64,000 bases of DNA, taken from contig NZ_CP015839.1 of NCBI RefSeq assembly GCF_001651805.1, forward strand, positions 1,302,001 through 1,366,000, read 5' to 3'. Source of the DNA: Marinobacterium aestuarii (GTDB lineage: Bacteria > Pseudomonadota > Gammaproteobacteria > Pseudomonadales > Balneatricaceae). Every line of letters starts with the position of its first letter. The stretch's first letter is position 1. This document shows positions 20,846-29,488 of the stretch, piece after piece. The notes beneath the pieces are model-generated. The model saw only the letters and a list, made by a program, of their open reading frames with translations, was not told where the DNA came from and made no database searches. A program made the position numbers and the translations under genes.

Positions 20846-22156
20846 ATGTCAGAACTGAATATTCAGCGCCTGGATGCAGGCGCAGCAGATTTCGAAGCCT
20901 CGCTGCAGAAGCTGCTGGCCTGGGAAGCCGTATCCGATAGCGGCGTTAACGCCACTGTGGATGAAATCCTCGGGCGGGTGCGCACCCAGGGCGATGCCGC
21001 TGTGGTGGAGTACAGCAACCGCTTCGATCGCGTGGGTGTTTCATCCATGGCCGAACTGGAAATCAGCCGTGAGCGCCTGGAGCAGGCGCTGGAAGAGTTG
21101 CCCCAGGCGCAGCGCAGCGCGCTGGAAGAAGCTGCGGTGCGTGTACGCGACTACCACGAGCGGCAGAAAAGCGACTCCTGGAGCTACACCGAGGCCGACG
21201 GCACCATGCTGGGCCAGAAAGTCACGCCCATGGACCGCGTGGGTATCTATGTGCCCGGCGGCAAGGCGTCCTATCCGTCATCGGTGCTGATGAACGCGCT
21301 ACCGGCCAAGGTCGCCGGTGTGGGCGAAATCATCATGGTGGTACCGACCCCCGGTGGCGAGCTGAACGAGCTGGTACTGGCCGCGGCGGCCCTGGCCGGG
21401 GTTGACCGGGTTTTCTGTATCGGTGGTGCCCAGGCCGTTGCGGCTCTGGCCTACGGTACTGAAACTGTGCCACGGGTCGACAAGATAGTGGGTCCTGGCA
21501 ATATTTATGTCGCCACGGCCAAGCGTGCGGTCTTTGGTGTTGTCGGTATCGATATGATCGCCGGCCCGTCCGAGATTCTGGTGCTCAGCGATGGCAGCAC
21601 CGATCCCGACTGGATCGCCATGGATCTGTTCTCCCAGGCCGAGCATGATGAAGATGCCCAGTCGATTCTGGTGAGCCCGGATGCCGACTACCTGGACAGG
21701 GTCGAGCAGAGCATCCTGCGCTTGCTGCCTACCATGGAAAGGCGCGGAATTATAGAAGTTTCGCTGCGTAACCGCGCTGCCTTTATTCATGTCAAGGATA
21801 TGGCTCAGGCCGTCGATGTGGCCAACCGCATTGCGCCGGAACACCTTGAGCTGGCGGTGGAGAATCCGCAAGCGCTGGTGCCTGATATTCGCCATGCCGG
21901 TGCCATCTTCATGGGACACTACACGGCCGAAGCCCTGGGTGATTACTGCGCGGGGCCGAACCATGTGCTGCCGACATCCGGCACGGCGCGTTTCTCGTCG
22001 CCTCTGGGTGTGTATGACTTTCAGAAACGCTCGTCGCTGATTCAGTTTTCGGCCGATGGCGCTTCAAAGCTGGGCCCGGTGGCCTCTATTCTGGCCCGCG
22101 GTGAAGGCCTGACGGCCCACGCCCGCTCAGCCGAATACCGTATCAAGCAAGACTGA
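20846..22156 (+). CDS. hisD: Histidinol dehydrogenase
   Basis: Zn-dependent NAD+ enzyme of 436 aa that oxidises histidinol to histidine in the last two steps. Signatures: [17 protein letters not shown], the NAD region [17 protein letters not shown], the Zn and catalytic residues in [11 protein letters not shown] and IAPEHLEL, and [11 protein letters not shown]. In Pseudomonas hisC follows; here a strong hairpin and the convergent algW gene follow instead, so hisC must be elsewhere. Confidence 0.97.
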   Translation: MSELNIQRLDAGAADFEASLQKLLAWEAVSDSGVNATVDEILGRVRTQGDAAVVEYSNRFDRVGVSSMAELEISRERLEQALEELPQAQRSALEEAAVRVRDYHERQKSDSWSYTEADGTMLGQKVTPMDRVGIYVPGGKASYPSSVLMNALPAKVAGVGEIIMVVPTPGGELNELVLAAAALAGVDRVFCIGGAQAVAALAYGTETVPRVDKIVGPGNIYVATAKRAVFGVVGIDMIAGPSEILVLSDGSTDPDWIAMDLFSQAEHDEDAQSILVSPDADYLDRVEQSILRLLPTMERRGIIEVSLRNRAAFIHVKDMAQAVDVANRIAPEHLELAVENPQALVPDIRHAGAIFMGHYTAEALGDYCAGPNHVLPTSGTARFSSPLGVYDFQKRSSLIQFSADGASKLGPVASILARGEGLTAHARSAEYRIKQD

Positions 22157-22161
22157 TACGC

Positions 22162-22196
22162 AAGCGGCTGCGTCACCCCGGGTGCCGCAGCCGCTT
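22162..22196. terminator. Strong hairpin between hisD and algW
   Basis: AAGCGGCTGCG (22162-22172) pairs with CGCAGCCGCTT (22186-22196), and the loop itself contains CACCC/GGGTG. It sits between two convergent genes. The T-run is short, so efficiency as an intrinsic terminator is uncertain. Confidence 0.75.
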
Positions 22197-22232
22197 ATCC
22201 TTCCCTGGTTTCACTGACTACCCGGCGAACTC

Positions 22233-23381
22233 CTAGCGTTCGCTTTCCTGCGGGCGTTCCCCAATCTGCACCTTGAGCTGCATCGCAGTACCGTTGCGCA
22301 GTATGTCTATGCTGGCCGTCTGGCCGGGCTTGAAGGTCGCAATGCGGCTCATCGAGGCACGGCTGTCGCTGATGGAGTCGCCATTGATGGCGGTCATGAT
22401 ATCCCCTGGTTGCAGACCGGCGAGGTGAGCGGGGCCATTGCGAAAGATACCGGCGATGATCAGCCCCTGGGCTTTATCAAGGCCGAAGCTTTCGGCCAGA
22501 CGCGGGGTGAGTTCCTGTACTTCCACGCCTATCCAGCCTCGAATAACCCGCTGATGTTCGATCAGATCCTGCATGACCTGGCGCGCCAGATTGGACGGAA
22601 TGGCAAAGCCGATGCCCTGGGAGCCGCCGGACTTCGAAAAGATCGCCGAGTTGATACCAATCAGATTGCCGTAGGCGTCTATTAGCGCACCGCCGGAGTT
22701 GCCGGGGTTGATGGCAGCATCGGTCTGAATAAAGTCTTCATAGGTGTTGAGTCCCAGGCTATTGCGCCCGGTTGCACTGATAATGCCCATGGTGACGGTC
22801 TGGCCGACGCCAAAGGGATTGCCAATGGCGAGCACCACATCACCGACGCGCAGGGCTTCGGATGAGGTGAGGGAGATGCTCGGCAGGTCTGGTAGCTGGA
22901 TCTTGAGAATTGCCAGATCCGTTTCCGGGTCTGTGCCTATGACCTTGGCCTGGGTTTCACGGCCATCACGCAGGGCGACCAGCACGCTGTCGGCATTGGC
23001 GATGACATGGTTGTTGGTGACTATATAACCCTGGGCGCTGAGGATAACGCCTGAGCCCAGGCTCGACTCTATACGTTCGCGCTCTGGGCGGTTGCCGGAA
23101 CCAAAGAAGTTGCGAAAGACAGGGTCGTCACGCAGCGAATTTTCCTGTGGCTTGACCAGGGTGCGGGTGTAAATATTGACGACCGCAGGCGCTGCCGTTT
23201 CCACCGCGCTGGCGTAGGACACCGGGCCGCTGTCGCGGCCCGCAGCCGGGCGGGGCAGGGCTTCGTGGATCTCGACCGTCGTTATCGTGGGGCTGAGCAA
23301 ATCGGGAAAGAGCTGCAGTATCACCAGCGCTGCCAGCACGCCGGTAATGATCGGCCATATTAGATAGGTAGACTTTCGCAT
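22233..23381 (-). CDS. algW: DegS/AlgW-type periplasmic serine protease
   Basis: Trypsin-like protease of 382 aa with one N-terminal membrane helix (TYLIWPIITGVLAALVIL) and a single PDZ domain (about 285-375). The catalytic triad is visible: H in VTNNHVIANAD, D in TDLAILKI and S in NPGNSGGAL. In the DegS/AlgW group the PDZ senses unfolded outer-membrane proteins and the protease starts cleavage of the anti-sigma factor RseA/MucA. One PDZ and the anchor set it apart from DegP. I start at the ATG at 23381 (MRKSTY); an in-frame ATG at 23417 adds 12 residues. Its position after hisD matches algW of Pseudomonas. Confidence 0.93.
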   Translation of the reverse strand: MRKSTYLIWPIITGVLAALVILQLFPDLLSPTITTVEIHEALPRPAAGRDSGPVSYASAVETAAPAVVNIYTRTLVKPQENSLRDDPVFRNFFGSGNRPERERIESSLGSGVILSAQGYIVTNNHVIANADSVLVALRDGRETQAKVIGTDPETDLAILKIQLPDLPSISLTSSEALRVGDVVLAIGNPFGVGQTVTMGIISATGRNSLGLNTYEDFIQTDAAINPGNSGGALIDAYGNLIGINSAIFSKSGGSQGIGFAIPSNLARQVMQDLIEHQRVIRGWIGVEVQELTPRLAESFGLDKAQGLIIAGIFRNGPAHLAGLQPGDIMTAINGDSISDSRASMSRIATFKPGQTASIDILRNGTAMQLKVQIGERPQESER

Positions 23382-23464
23382 GGGCAGCTCGGGTGATTGT
23401 GCTATGAAATCATGCAATTATACGGCTAGTGGTTAGCTGTTGTGAAATACGGAATCATAAGTCT

Positions 23465-24226
23465 ATGTCTATCGAACTGAATGAGTTGGTGCGTTACTGC
23501 GATACGTTGCTGCAAAGCAACAGCATTTCCGATTACTGCCCCAATGGGCTCCAGGTCGAGGGGCGTGGTCGGGTGCAACGAATTCTCTGTGGCGTTACCG
23601 CCAGCCAGGCGTTACTGGATGAAGCTGTCGCCTGGCAGGCCGACCTTGTGCTGGTGCACCACGGCTATTTCTGGAAGGGGGAGGACAGCCGTATTCGCGG
23701 GATCAAAAAGCGTCGCCTTGCGACTCTGCTACAGCATGATATCAGCCTGCTGGCCTACCATTTGCCGCTGGATGTGCATCCGCTGTACGGCAACAATGTG
23801 CAGCTGGCGGCGCGCCTGGGGCTGGAGATCGAAGGTTCGCTGGAACCCGGCAACCCGCGCTCAGTCGGGCTGGCCGGGCGCCTGAAAACCCCAATGTCGC
23901 TGGCTGATTTTGCCGCCAAGGTTGCTAAAGTACTGGGCCGTGAGCCCTTGTGTATTGTGGGCGCACAGCAGCAGATTGAACGCATTGGCTGGTGTACCGG
24001 AGCGGCTCAGGGCTATATCGAGCAGGCGGCGGAGCTGGGGCTGGATGCCTATCTGTCGGGGGAGATTTCTGAGCCTACGGTACACAGCGCGCGGGAGCAT
24101 GGTGTGCATTATATCGCCGCCGGCCATCACGCCACCGAGCGTTACGGCGTGCAGTCGCTGGGGGAACATCTGGCGCAGCACTTTGGGCTGGAGTGGCGCT
24201 TTGCTGATATCGACAATCCGGTCTGA
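23465..24226 (+). CDS. Nif3-like dinuclear metal-centre protein (YbgI family)
   Basis: Protein of 253 aa of the Nif3/YbgI family, hexameric rings with two metal ions per subunit in known structures. Metal-ligand motifs are visible as LVHHGYFWKGED, YHLPLDVHPLYGNN and, near the C-terminus, AAGHHATERYG. A role as GTP cyclohydrolase I type 2-like or in cell-envelope/DNA stress has been proposed for relatives; its reaction is not settled. I choose the ATG at 23465 (MSIELNELV). Divergent from algW with an 83-base gap. Confidence 0.93.
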   Translation: MSIELNELVRYCDTLLQSNSISDYCPNGLQVEGRGRVQRILCGVTASQALLDEAVAWQADLVLVHHGYFWKGEDSRIRGIKKRRLATLLQHDISLLAYHLPLDVHPLYGNNVQLAARLGLEIEGSLEPGNPRSVGLAGRLKTPMSLADFAAKVAKVLGREPLCIVGAQQQIERIGWCTGAAQGYIEQAAELGLDAYLSGEISEPTVHSAREHGVHYIAAGHHATERYGVQSLGEHLAQHFGLEWRFADIDNPV

Positions 24227-24283
24227 CGGACGTCTTTAGCGCGCTGGCGGTGGCTATTTCAAGGTGATGTGAATCACTCATAG

Positions 24284-24306
24284 CTGCGCGGCATTGCGCC
24301 GCGCAG
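24284..24306. terminator. Hairpin between convergent nif3-like gene and zapG
   Basis: CTGCGCGGC (24284-24292) and GCCGCGCAG (24298-24306) form a 9-bp stem with a five-base loop, between two convergent stop codons. No T-run follows, so it is only a possible terminator. Confidence 0.5.
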
Positions 24307-24319
24307 TTCGGCGTCAGGC

Positions 24320-24940
24320 TCAGTCGTGCGCGTCAGCGGTTTTGGCTTTGGGGCTTTCCTGTGCTTTTTCGTCTTTTTTCGCCGGTTCCTTCTCTTTGGT
24401 CTTTTCCTTTTCCTTGGCTTTTAGCGCAGCCAGGTGGGCGGGGTCGGTGAGAAGTTCTTCTTCCTCGTCTTCATCTTCAAGGCCGAAAGTCTCGGACAGT
24501 GTGCCTTTTTCGTTGCTCGACTTGGCGGCGTAATCCCGCGGAGGCTCAGGCACCTTTTCAGCTTCTGCGTTGGGCACTACATCGGTGACGACCGGAATGG
24601 GTGCGTCCGGTGCGGCCGTCAGTTTGGCCTGCATGCTTTCATTCAGTGCCAGACTTGCGGCGTCGTCGTCGCAGAGCGTTTGGGCACCACTGGCCAGATG
24701 CTGGTGCACATCCTTGTAGGTGTTGGTGAGCTGGTTAACCAGGGCGGCGGTTTTCTCGAAGTGGTCGGTTACATCCTGCTTGTAGGTCGCCAGTTCTGCC
24801 TTGGCTTCATCGAGCTGATTGTTCAGTGTCTGGCGCTGTCCTGCATCAGAACCCGAGCGCCCCAGCAGGTAACCGATCAGGCCGCCTACCGCCAGCGCTA
24901 CTGCGCCAATGATCCATATGCTGTTCTGTTCCACAGTCAA
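24320..24940 (-). CDS. zapG: ZapG (YhcB, DUF1043) membrane protein with charged tail
   Basis: Inner-membrane protein of 206 aa. One N-terminal helix (IWIIGAVALAVGGLIGYLLG) is followed by the conserved DUF1043 coiled-coil segment (residues about 35-85, including VTDHFEKTAALVNQLTNTYKDVHQHLA). In E. coli YhcB/ZapG links cell division and elongation and affects envelope synthesis. This copy is longer than the E. coli protein (about 130 aa): the extra C-terminal half is acidic and then a low-complexity Lys/Glu/Ala tail (about 170-206). Convergent with the nif3-like gene, as often seen near algW/degS. Confidence 0.9.
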   Translation of the reverse strand: MTVEQNSIWIIGAVALAVGGLIGYLLGRSGSDAGQRQTLNNQLDEAKAELATYKQDVTDHFEKTAALVNQLTNTYKDVHQHLASGAQTLCDDDAASLALNESMQAKLTAAPDAPIPVVTDVVPNAEAEKVPEPPRDYAAKSSNEKGTLSETFGLEDEDEEEELLTDPAHLAALKAKEKEKTKEKEPAKKDEKAQESPKAKTADAHD

Positions 24941-25050
24941 TCCTCACCTGGAAGTCATACCGGTATTAAAGAATAAAACAATCGTTGGCCAAAGCCTACC
25001 GGCAGCGAGGCGTTGGATGCAAGGCTTCAGTGGCGCTCAGGCTACGCAGT

Positions 25051-25770
25051 TCAGGAATCGGCGCAAAGGTGCTGGCGCAGGTCGTTGATCTGCTCGGTGA
25101 CAATGGCGCAGGCGCTGTCGGCATCCTGCTTTTCGAGGGCCTCGATCAGGCGCTGATGCTGGGTGCTGACCAGGGCTCGATCACGAAAGCGGTGCGCCAC
25201 CATGTTGGTGACCGGCTGCAGTGCCTCGATCACCGAGAACATGACAAATCCCAGCAGACGGTTGCCGCTGGCATCGGCCAGGGTGCGATGCAGGGCGACA
25301 TCTGAGGCACAAAAGTCTTCTGCGCTAAGGCTGCTGTCACGCTGGATATCCAGTTGCTGACGCATGCGCTCAAGCTGGGCCTCGGTCCTGTTGTGTGCCG
25401 CCAGCCGACAGCATTGCAGCCCCAGTAGCTCGCGGGCCTGCAATACCTCGTCCATATTGAAGGCATCCATGCCGACCAGCAGGGTAGTGGCGCAGGTGAG
25501 GGATTCGCTCAGGTCGTTGACACTCGGGCAGTTGATAAAGGTGCCGCCGGTGGGGCCGCGTTTTGAACGGATCAGATTCTGGGCGGCCAGAATCTTCAGG
25601 GCTTCACGAATGGTCGGACGCGAAACGCTAAAGCGCAGTGCCAGCTCGTCTTCGGTGGGCAGGCGGTCGTCGGCGCGCAGTTCGCCATCGACAATGGCGC
25701 GGCGCAGCTGATCGGCGATCTGGCGTGAAAGGTTGTCCCGTTTTATCGGCTCGAAGGCTGAGTTCGTCAT
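25051..25770 (-). CDS. GntR-family transcriptional regulator, FadR subfamily
   Basis: Regulator of 239 aa. Winged-helix N-terminus (residues about 10-80) with RLPTEDELALRFSVSRPTIREALKIL, then an all-helical FCD ligand domain (about 95-225). FCD metal-ligand type residues occur in DVALHRTLADASGN and in the later helices. It reads away from the acuI-like gene; between them (25810-25877) are repeats that look like its operator. The ligand is unknown; proximity suggests control of acrylyl-CoA/propionate-type metabolism, which is inference. Confidence 0.9.
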   Translation of the reverse strand: MTNSAFEPIKRDNLSRQIADQLRRAIVDGELRADDRLPTEDELALRFSVSRPTIREALKILAAQNLIRSKRGPTGGTFINCPSVNDLSESLTCATTLLVGMDAFNMDEVLQARELLGLQCCRLAAHNRTEAQLERMRQQLDIQRDSSLSAEDFCASDVALHRTLADASGNRLLGFVMFSVIEALQPVTNMVAHRFRDRALVSTQHQRLIEALEKQDADSACAIVTEQINDLRQHLCADS

Positions 25771-25809
25771 CTGTGCTCCCGGTTGTGGCGCTCAGTATTT
25801 CATAGAATC

Positions 25810-25877
25810 GGCTATTTGTTAATTTGCTTTACAAATAGCCGAATTACTCTTAATGTTAATTCGTCTTACAAATAGGC
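25810..25877. promoter_or_regulatory. Probable GntR operator and acuI promoter
   Basis: GGCTATTTGT (25810-25819) is a perfect inverted repeat of ACAAATAGCC (25831-25840). A 23-base segment at 25818-25840 recurs at 25855-25877 with 19 of 23 bases identical. TTTACA (25828-25833) and TAATGT (25851-25856), 17 bases apart, could be the -35 and -10 of the reductase gene; the repeats cover both sides of them. Confidence 0.6.
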
Positions 25878-25899
25878 ACTACAGAAAATTGGAGGCGAC

Positions 25900-26883
25900 A
25901 TGTTCAGAGCTCTGGTACTGGATCAGCAGGACGGCAAGACGCAGGCGCAGGTCAGAACACTGCAGGAATCACAGCTTCCCGAGGGGGAGGTACTGGTGGC
26001 GGTGGACTATTCGTCGCTTAACTTCAAGGACGGCCTGGCGATTACCGGAAGCGGCAAGATCGTCAGTCAGTTTCCGATGGTGCCGGGGGTCGATCTGGCC
26101 GGGCGGGTGCTGGAGTCTGCGGATGATGCCTTTTCCCCCGGTGATGCGGTGGTGCTCACCGGCTGGGGTGTGGGAGAACGTCACTGGGGTGGCATGGCCG
26201 AGAAGGCTCGTCTAAAGGCTGACTGGCTGGTGCCCATGCCCCAGGACATGGATGCCCGCACGGCGATGATGATAGGTACCGCAGGTCTCACCGCCATGCT
26301 GTGCGTCATGGCGCTGGAGGAAGGCGGCCTGACGCCTGCGGCCGGTCCGGTCCTGGTGACCGGTGCCGCCGGGGGGGTAGGCAGCGTGTCGGTCGTGATT
26401 CTGGCGGCGCTTGGTTATGAGGTTCATGCCGTCACCGGACGGCCGGAAACAGAAGCCTATCTCAAGGGGCTGGGTGCCCATGCGCTGGTCAGTCGTGAAA
26501 GCATGGCGTCCAAACCGCGGGCGCTGGAAGCACAGCGCTGGGCTGGCGCCATTGATACCGTGGGCGATACCATCCTGGCGCGGGTGTTGGCTGAGACGCA
26601 CTATGGCGGCACAGTGGCGGCCTGCGGTCTGGCTGCGGGCTTCAGCCTGCCGACGACGGTGATGCCGTTTATTCTGCGCAATGTGCGCCTGCAGGGCGTG
26701 GATTCGGTCATGTGCCCGCTGTCACGGCGCCAGCAGGCATGGCAGCGTCTGGCACGGGAGCTGCCCGCCGCGGCGCTGGGGGAAATCGGTCACAGCATCG
26801 GGTTGGATGAGGTGCCGGACTATGCCCAGCGTATTGTCGAGGGTCAGGTGCGAGGCCGCGTGATCGTCGATATGTCGCGCTAG
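25900..26883 (+). CDS. acuI: Acrylyl-CoA reductase-type zinc-free MDR oxidoreductase (AcuI/YhdH)
   Basis: Medium-chain dehydrogenase/reductase of 327 aa. The opening FRALVLDQQDGKTQAQ, SSLNFKDGLAITGSGKI and the NADPH site VLVTGAAGGVGSVSVVIL (about 147-164) are those of the YhdH/AcuI group, which reduces acrylyl-CoA to propionyl-CoA with NADPH. There are no structural-zinc cysteines. A good SD (TTGGAGG) stands before the ATG. In marine bacteria such enzymes detoxify acryloyl-CoA formed from DMSP or 3-hydroxypropionate, but no DMSP lyase is present here, so the physiological role is open. Confidence 0.9.
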   Translation: MFRALVLDQQDGKTQAQVRTLQESQLPEGEVLVAVDYSSLNFKDGLAITGSGKIVSQFPMVPGVDLAGRVLESADDAFSPGDAVVLTGWGVGERHWGGMAEKARLKADWLVPMPQDMDARTAMMIGTAGLTAMLCVMALEEGGLTPAAGPVLVTGAAGGVGSVSVVILAALGYEVHAVTGRPETEAYLKGLGAHALVSRESMASKPRALEAQRWAGAIDTVGDTILARVLAETHYGGTVAACGLAAGFSLPTTVMPFILRNVRLQGVDSVMCPLSRRQQAWQRLARELPAAALGEIGHSIGLDEVPDYAQRIVEGQVRGRVIVDMSR

Positions 26884-26978
26884 TCTGTTAGTGACAGGCC
26901 TGAACGCAGGGATCGTTTCCAGGTCTGCGTGCAGGCCTGCACCGAGGTATAATGGCGCCTTTTTCGCGGCGGGCCATT

Positions 26979-27890
26979 ATGGAACATCTTCGTTTACAGT
27001 TTGTTCGGCTGTGTCTGCCTCTGCTGTGCCTGGTGCTAACCTGGCCTGCACTGGCTGCGATCACCCTGGTGGACAACGGGGGGCGCAGTGTCACTCTGGA
27101 ACAACCCGCCAGGCGCATTCTCGCCCTGGCGCCCCATATCACTGAAAATCTCTTCAGCATAGGCGCAGGTGATCGCATCGTTGGCGCCGTGGCGCATAGT
27201 GATTATCCAGCACAGGCACAGGCAATCCCCCGCGTGGGGAGCTATGGCCAGCTGAATCTGGAGCAGGTGCTGGCGTTGCAGCCGGATCTGGTCATTGCCT
27301 GGCCGGGTGGCAACCCGCCGGCACAGCTGGAGCGCTTGCGCCAGTTTGGCATTCCCGTTTTCGAATCGGATCCACACAGCTTTGCCGCCATCGCCGCCAA
27401 CCTGCGCCTGTACGGCGAGCTTACAGGGCTGCAGGCCCAGGCCGATACCGTAGCCTCTGAGCTGGAATCGCGCGTGGAACGCCTGCGCCTGCAGCACCAG
27501 GATGCTGCGCCGGTACGGGTGTTCTATCAGCTCTGGCATGAACCCCTGATGACGGTGAACCATACTCTGCTGGTGGATCAGATGTTGCGCCTGTGCGGTG
27601 GCGAGAATCCCTTCGCCGCTAGGCCAGAGGCCGTGCCCCAGCTTGGCGTGGAATCAGTGCTGGCGGTGCGCCCCGAGGTCATACTGACCACCACCGAAGA
27701 AGCCCCCCACGACTGGATCGAACGCTGGCAGCGCTGGCCCGAACTGCCGGCGGTGCAGCACAAGCTGTTCTATCAGCTCAATGCCGACTGGATGCACCGT
27801 GCCACGCTGCGGGCGCTGTCCGGGGCCGAGCAACTGTGCCTTCATCTTGATGATGCCCGGCTGAAACTGGGGCGCGGCAAGCTGTATTAA
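26979..27890 (+). CDS. btuF: Cobalamin-binding periplasmic protein (BtuF-like)
   Basis: Class III periplasmic binding protein of about 303 aa with a signal peptide (FVRLCLPLLCLVLTWPALA). Family motifs: ARRILALAPHITENLFSIGA, VGAVAHSDYPAQA and LNLEQVLALQPDLVIAW. It is followed directly by cobU, cobT and cobC, so corrinoid capture for salvage is more likely than iron siderophore binding. No permease or ATPase gene accompanies it. I prefer the ATG at 26979; the ATG at 26952 overlaps a TATAAT hexamer (26948-26953) that may be the promoter. Confidence 0.85.
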   Translation: MEHLRLQFVRLCLPLLCLVLTWPALAAITLVDNGGRSVTLEQPARRILALAPHITENLFSIGAGDRIVGAVAHSDYPAQAQAIPRVGSYGQLNLEQVLALQPDLVIAWPGGNPPAQLERLRQFGIPVFESDPHSFAAIAANLRLYGELTGLQAQADTVASELESRVERLRLQHQDAAPVRVFYQLWHEPLMTVNHTLLVDQMLRLCGGENPFAARPEAVPQLGVESVLAVRPEVILTTTEEAPHDWIERWQRWPELPAVQHKLFYQLNADWMHRATLRALSGAEQLCLHLDDARLKLGRGKLY

Positions 27891-27908
27891 TCGATAACGG
27901 AGAAGTGC

Positions 27909-28421
27909 GTGAAACAACTGATACTCGGCGGTGCCCGCTCCGGCAAGAGCCGGCTGGCGGAACAGCGCGCCCAGGCTACAGGCTTGCCAGTGGCGCTGGT
28001 GGTCACCATGGTACCGGGGAATGATACAGAACTTGCCGAGCGCGTTCGCCGCCATCAGGCGGATCGCCCGGCCGACTGGCGCCTGGTGGAAGCGCCCATC
28101 GCACTCGCCGCTGCGCTTGATCCGCTGCTGCAGGCGGGCTATTGCGTACTGGTGGACTGCCTGACCCTGTGGCTGACTAACCTGTTGCTGCTGGAGTGCG
28201 ATGAGACTCTGCAGGCTGAGCTGGATGCGCTGGATGCGCTACTGGCACGCGTCGATGGCAGCCTGATCATGGTGAGCAATGAAGTGGGTCTGGGCATTGT
28301 GCCCATGGGGGCGCTCAGTCGGCGCTTTCAGGATCAGACCGGCTGGCTGCACCAGCGCATGGCGGCCATTTGTGACCGCGTGACCCTGAGCGTGGCGGGT
28401 TTGCCGCTGGAGGTGAAATGA
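27909..28421 (+). CDS. cobU: Adenosylcobinamide kinase / guanylyltransferase
   Basis: Bifunctional enzyme of 170 aa (CobU/CobP) that phosphorylates adenosylcobinamide and then activates it with GTP. The P-loop GGARSGKSRLAE is at residues 5-16; VDCLTLWLTNLL and MVSNEVGLGIVPM are family signatures. Somewhat shorter than the 180-aa Salmonella protein but complete. It overlaps cobT by 4 bases (ATGA), so the two are coupled. Confidence 0.96.
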   Translation: MKQLILGGARSGKSRLAEQRAQATGLPVALVVTMVPGNDTELAERVRRHQADRPADWRLVEAPIALAAALDPLLQAGYCVLVDCLTLWLTNLLLLECDETLQAELDALDALLARVDGSLIMVSNEVGLGIVPMGALSRRFQDQTGWLHQRMAAICDRVTLSVAGLPLEVK

Positions 28422-29488
28422 TGCCTTTTTCCCTGGCCGCCAACTGGCTTGAGCAGCCGATGCAACAGCCCAATGCCGAGGCAGAGGACCAGGCCAGAGC
28501 CCACCAGTTGCAGCTGACCAAGCCCGCCGGGGCTCTGGGCGAGCTCGAGCAGCTGGCGATTCGCCTTGCCGGCTTGCAGGGGCGGGTCTATCCCCGTGTG
28601 GATTCCTGTCATATCAGCCTGTTCGCCGCCGATCACGGCATCGCTGCCGCCGGGGTTTCGGCCTACCCCCAGGCTGTAACCGCGCAGATGCTGGCCAACT
28701 TTGTATCCGGTGGCGCAGCCGTTGCGGTATTGGCCAAACTTGCCGGTGCCCGTTTCGATGTGGTGAATCTGGGAACGCTGCAACGACCTGAGCCAGACCC
28801 AAGAGTGGTTGATCGCTGGCTGGGGCCGGGCACGGCGGATTTCACTCAGCAGGCCGCGATGACGGTGGCACAACGGGATGCCGCCTTGCTGGCCGGTGCC
28901 GAGCGTCTGGCTGAGGCGCAGAAGGCCGGCTGCGAGCTGTTTGTCGCCGGCGAGATGGGCATTGGCAATACCAGTGCGGCGACGGCGCTTGGCGCTGTGC
29001 TGCTTGAACTGGATCCAGCGCAGCTGGCGGGCCCGGGGACTGGCGTTAATGCCACTGTGCTGGCCCACAAGGTGGCGCTGCTTCGCCAGGGGCTCAGCCT
29101 GCATACTGGCGATAACCCCAGGGTGCTTGAGTTGCTGCGCCGCCTGGGGGGCTTTGAAATCGTCGCCATGGTGGGGGCTTACCTGCATGCCGGCCAGTGC
29201 GGCGTGCCGGTGCTGGTGGATGGTTTTATCAGTACCCTGGCGGCACTGGTGGCGGTAAGGCTCAATCCGGCTTTGGCGCCCTGGCTGCTCTATGGTCACC
29301 GTTCGGCTGAGCCCGGCCACGGGCTTATGCTGGAGGCACTTCAGGCCAGGCCTTTGCTGATGCTGGATATGCGACTTGGAGAGGGCAGTGGCGCGGCGCT
29401 GGCGCTGCAGATAGTACGCAGTGCCTGTGAGTTACACAGTGGCATGGCGACCTTCGCCCAGGCCGGTGTGGCGGGTCCCGGCGGGTGA
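28418..29488 (+). CDS. cobT: Nicotinate-nucleotide-dimethylbenzimidazole phosphoribosyltransferase
   Basis: CobT of 356 aa, full length, which makes alpha-ribazole phosphate for the lower ligand of cobalamin. Signatures: TKPAGALGELEQLAIRLA, FAADHGIAAAGVSAYPQ, GEMGIGNTSAATAL and, near the end, DMRLGEGSGAALAL with the catalytic glutamate. It overlaps cobU upstream and cobC downstream by 4 bases each. Confidence 0.97.
   Translation: MMPFSLAANWLEQPMQQPNAEAEDQARAHQLQLTKPAGALGELEQLAIRLAGLQGRVYPRVDSCHISLFAADHGIAAAGVSAYPQAVTAQMLANFVSGGAAVAVLAKLAGARFDVVNLGTLQRPEPDPRVVDRWLGPGTADFTQQAAMTVAQRDAALLAGAERLAEAQKAGCELFVAGEMGIGNTSAATALGAVLLELDPAQLAGPGTGVNATVLAHKVALLRQGLSLHTGDNPRVLELLRRLGGFEIVAMVGAYLHAGQCGVPVLVDGFISTLAALVAVRLNPALAPWLLYGHRSAEPGHGLMLEALQARPLLMLDMRLGEGSGAALALQIVRSACELHSGMATFAQAGVAGPGG

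Noticed and set aside
26884-26978. Cobalamin riboswitch before the btuF-like gene
   Set aside because: The gap is only 95 bases and contains no B12-box-like sequence; the palindrome GTGCAGGCCTGCAC (26929-26942) is too short to be one.
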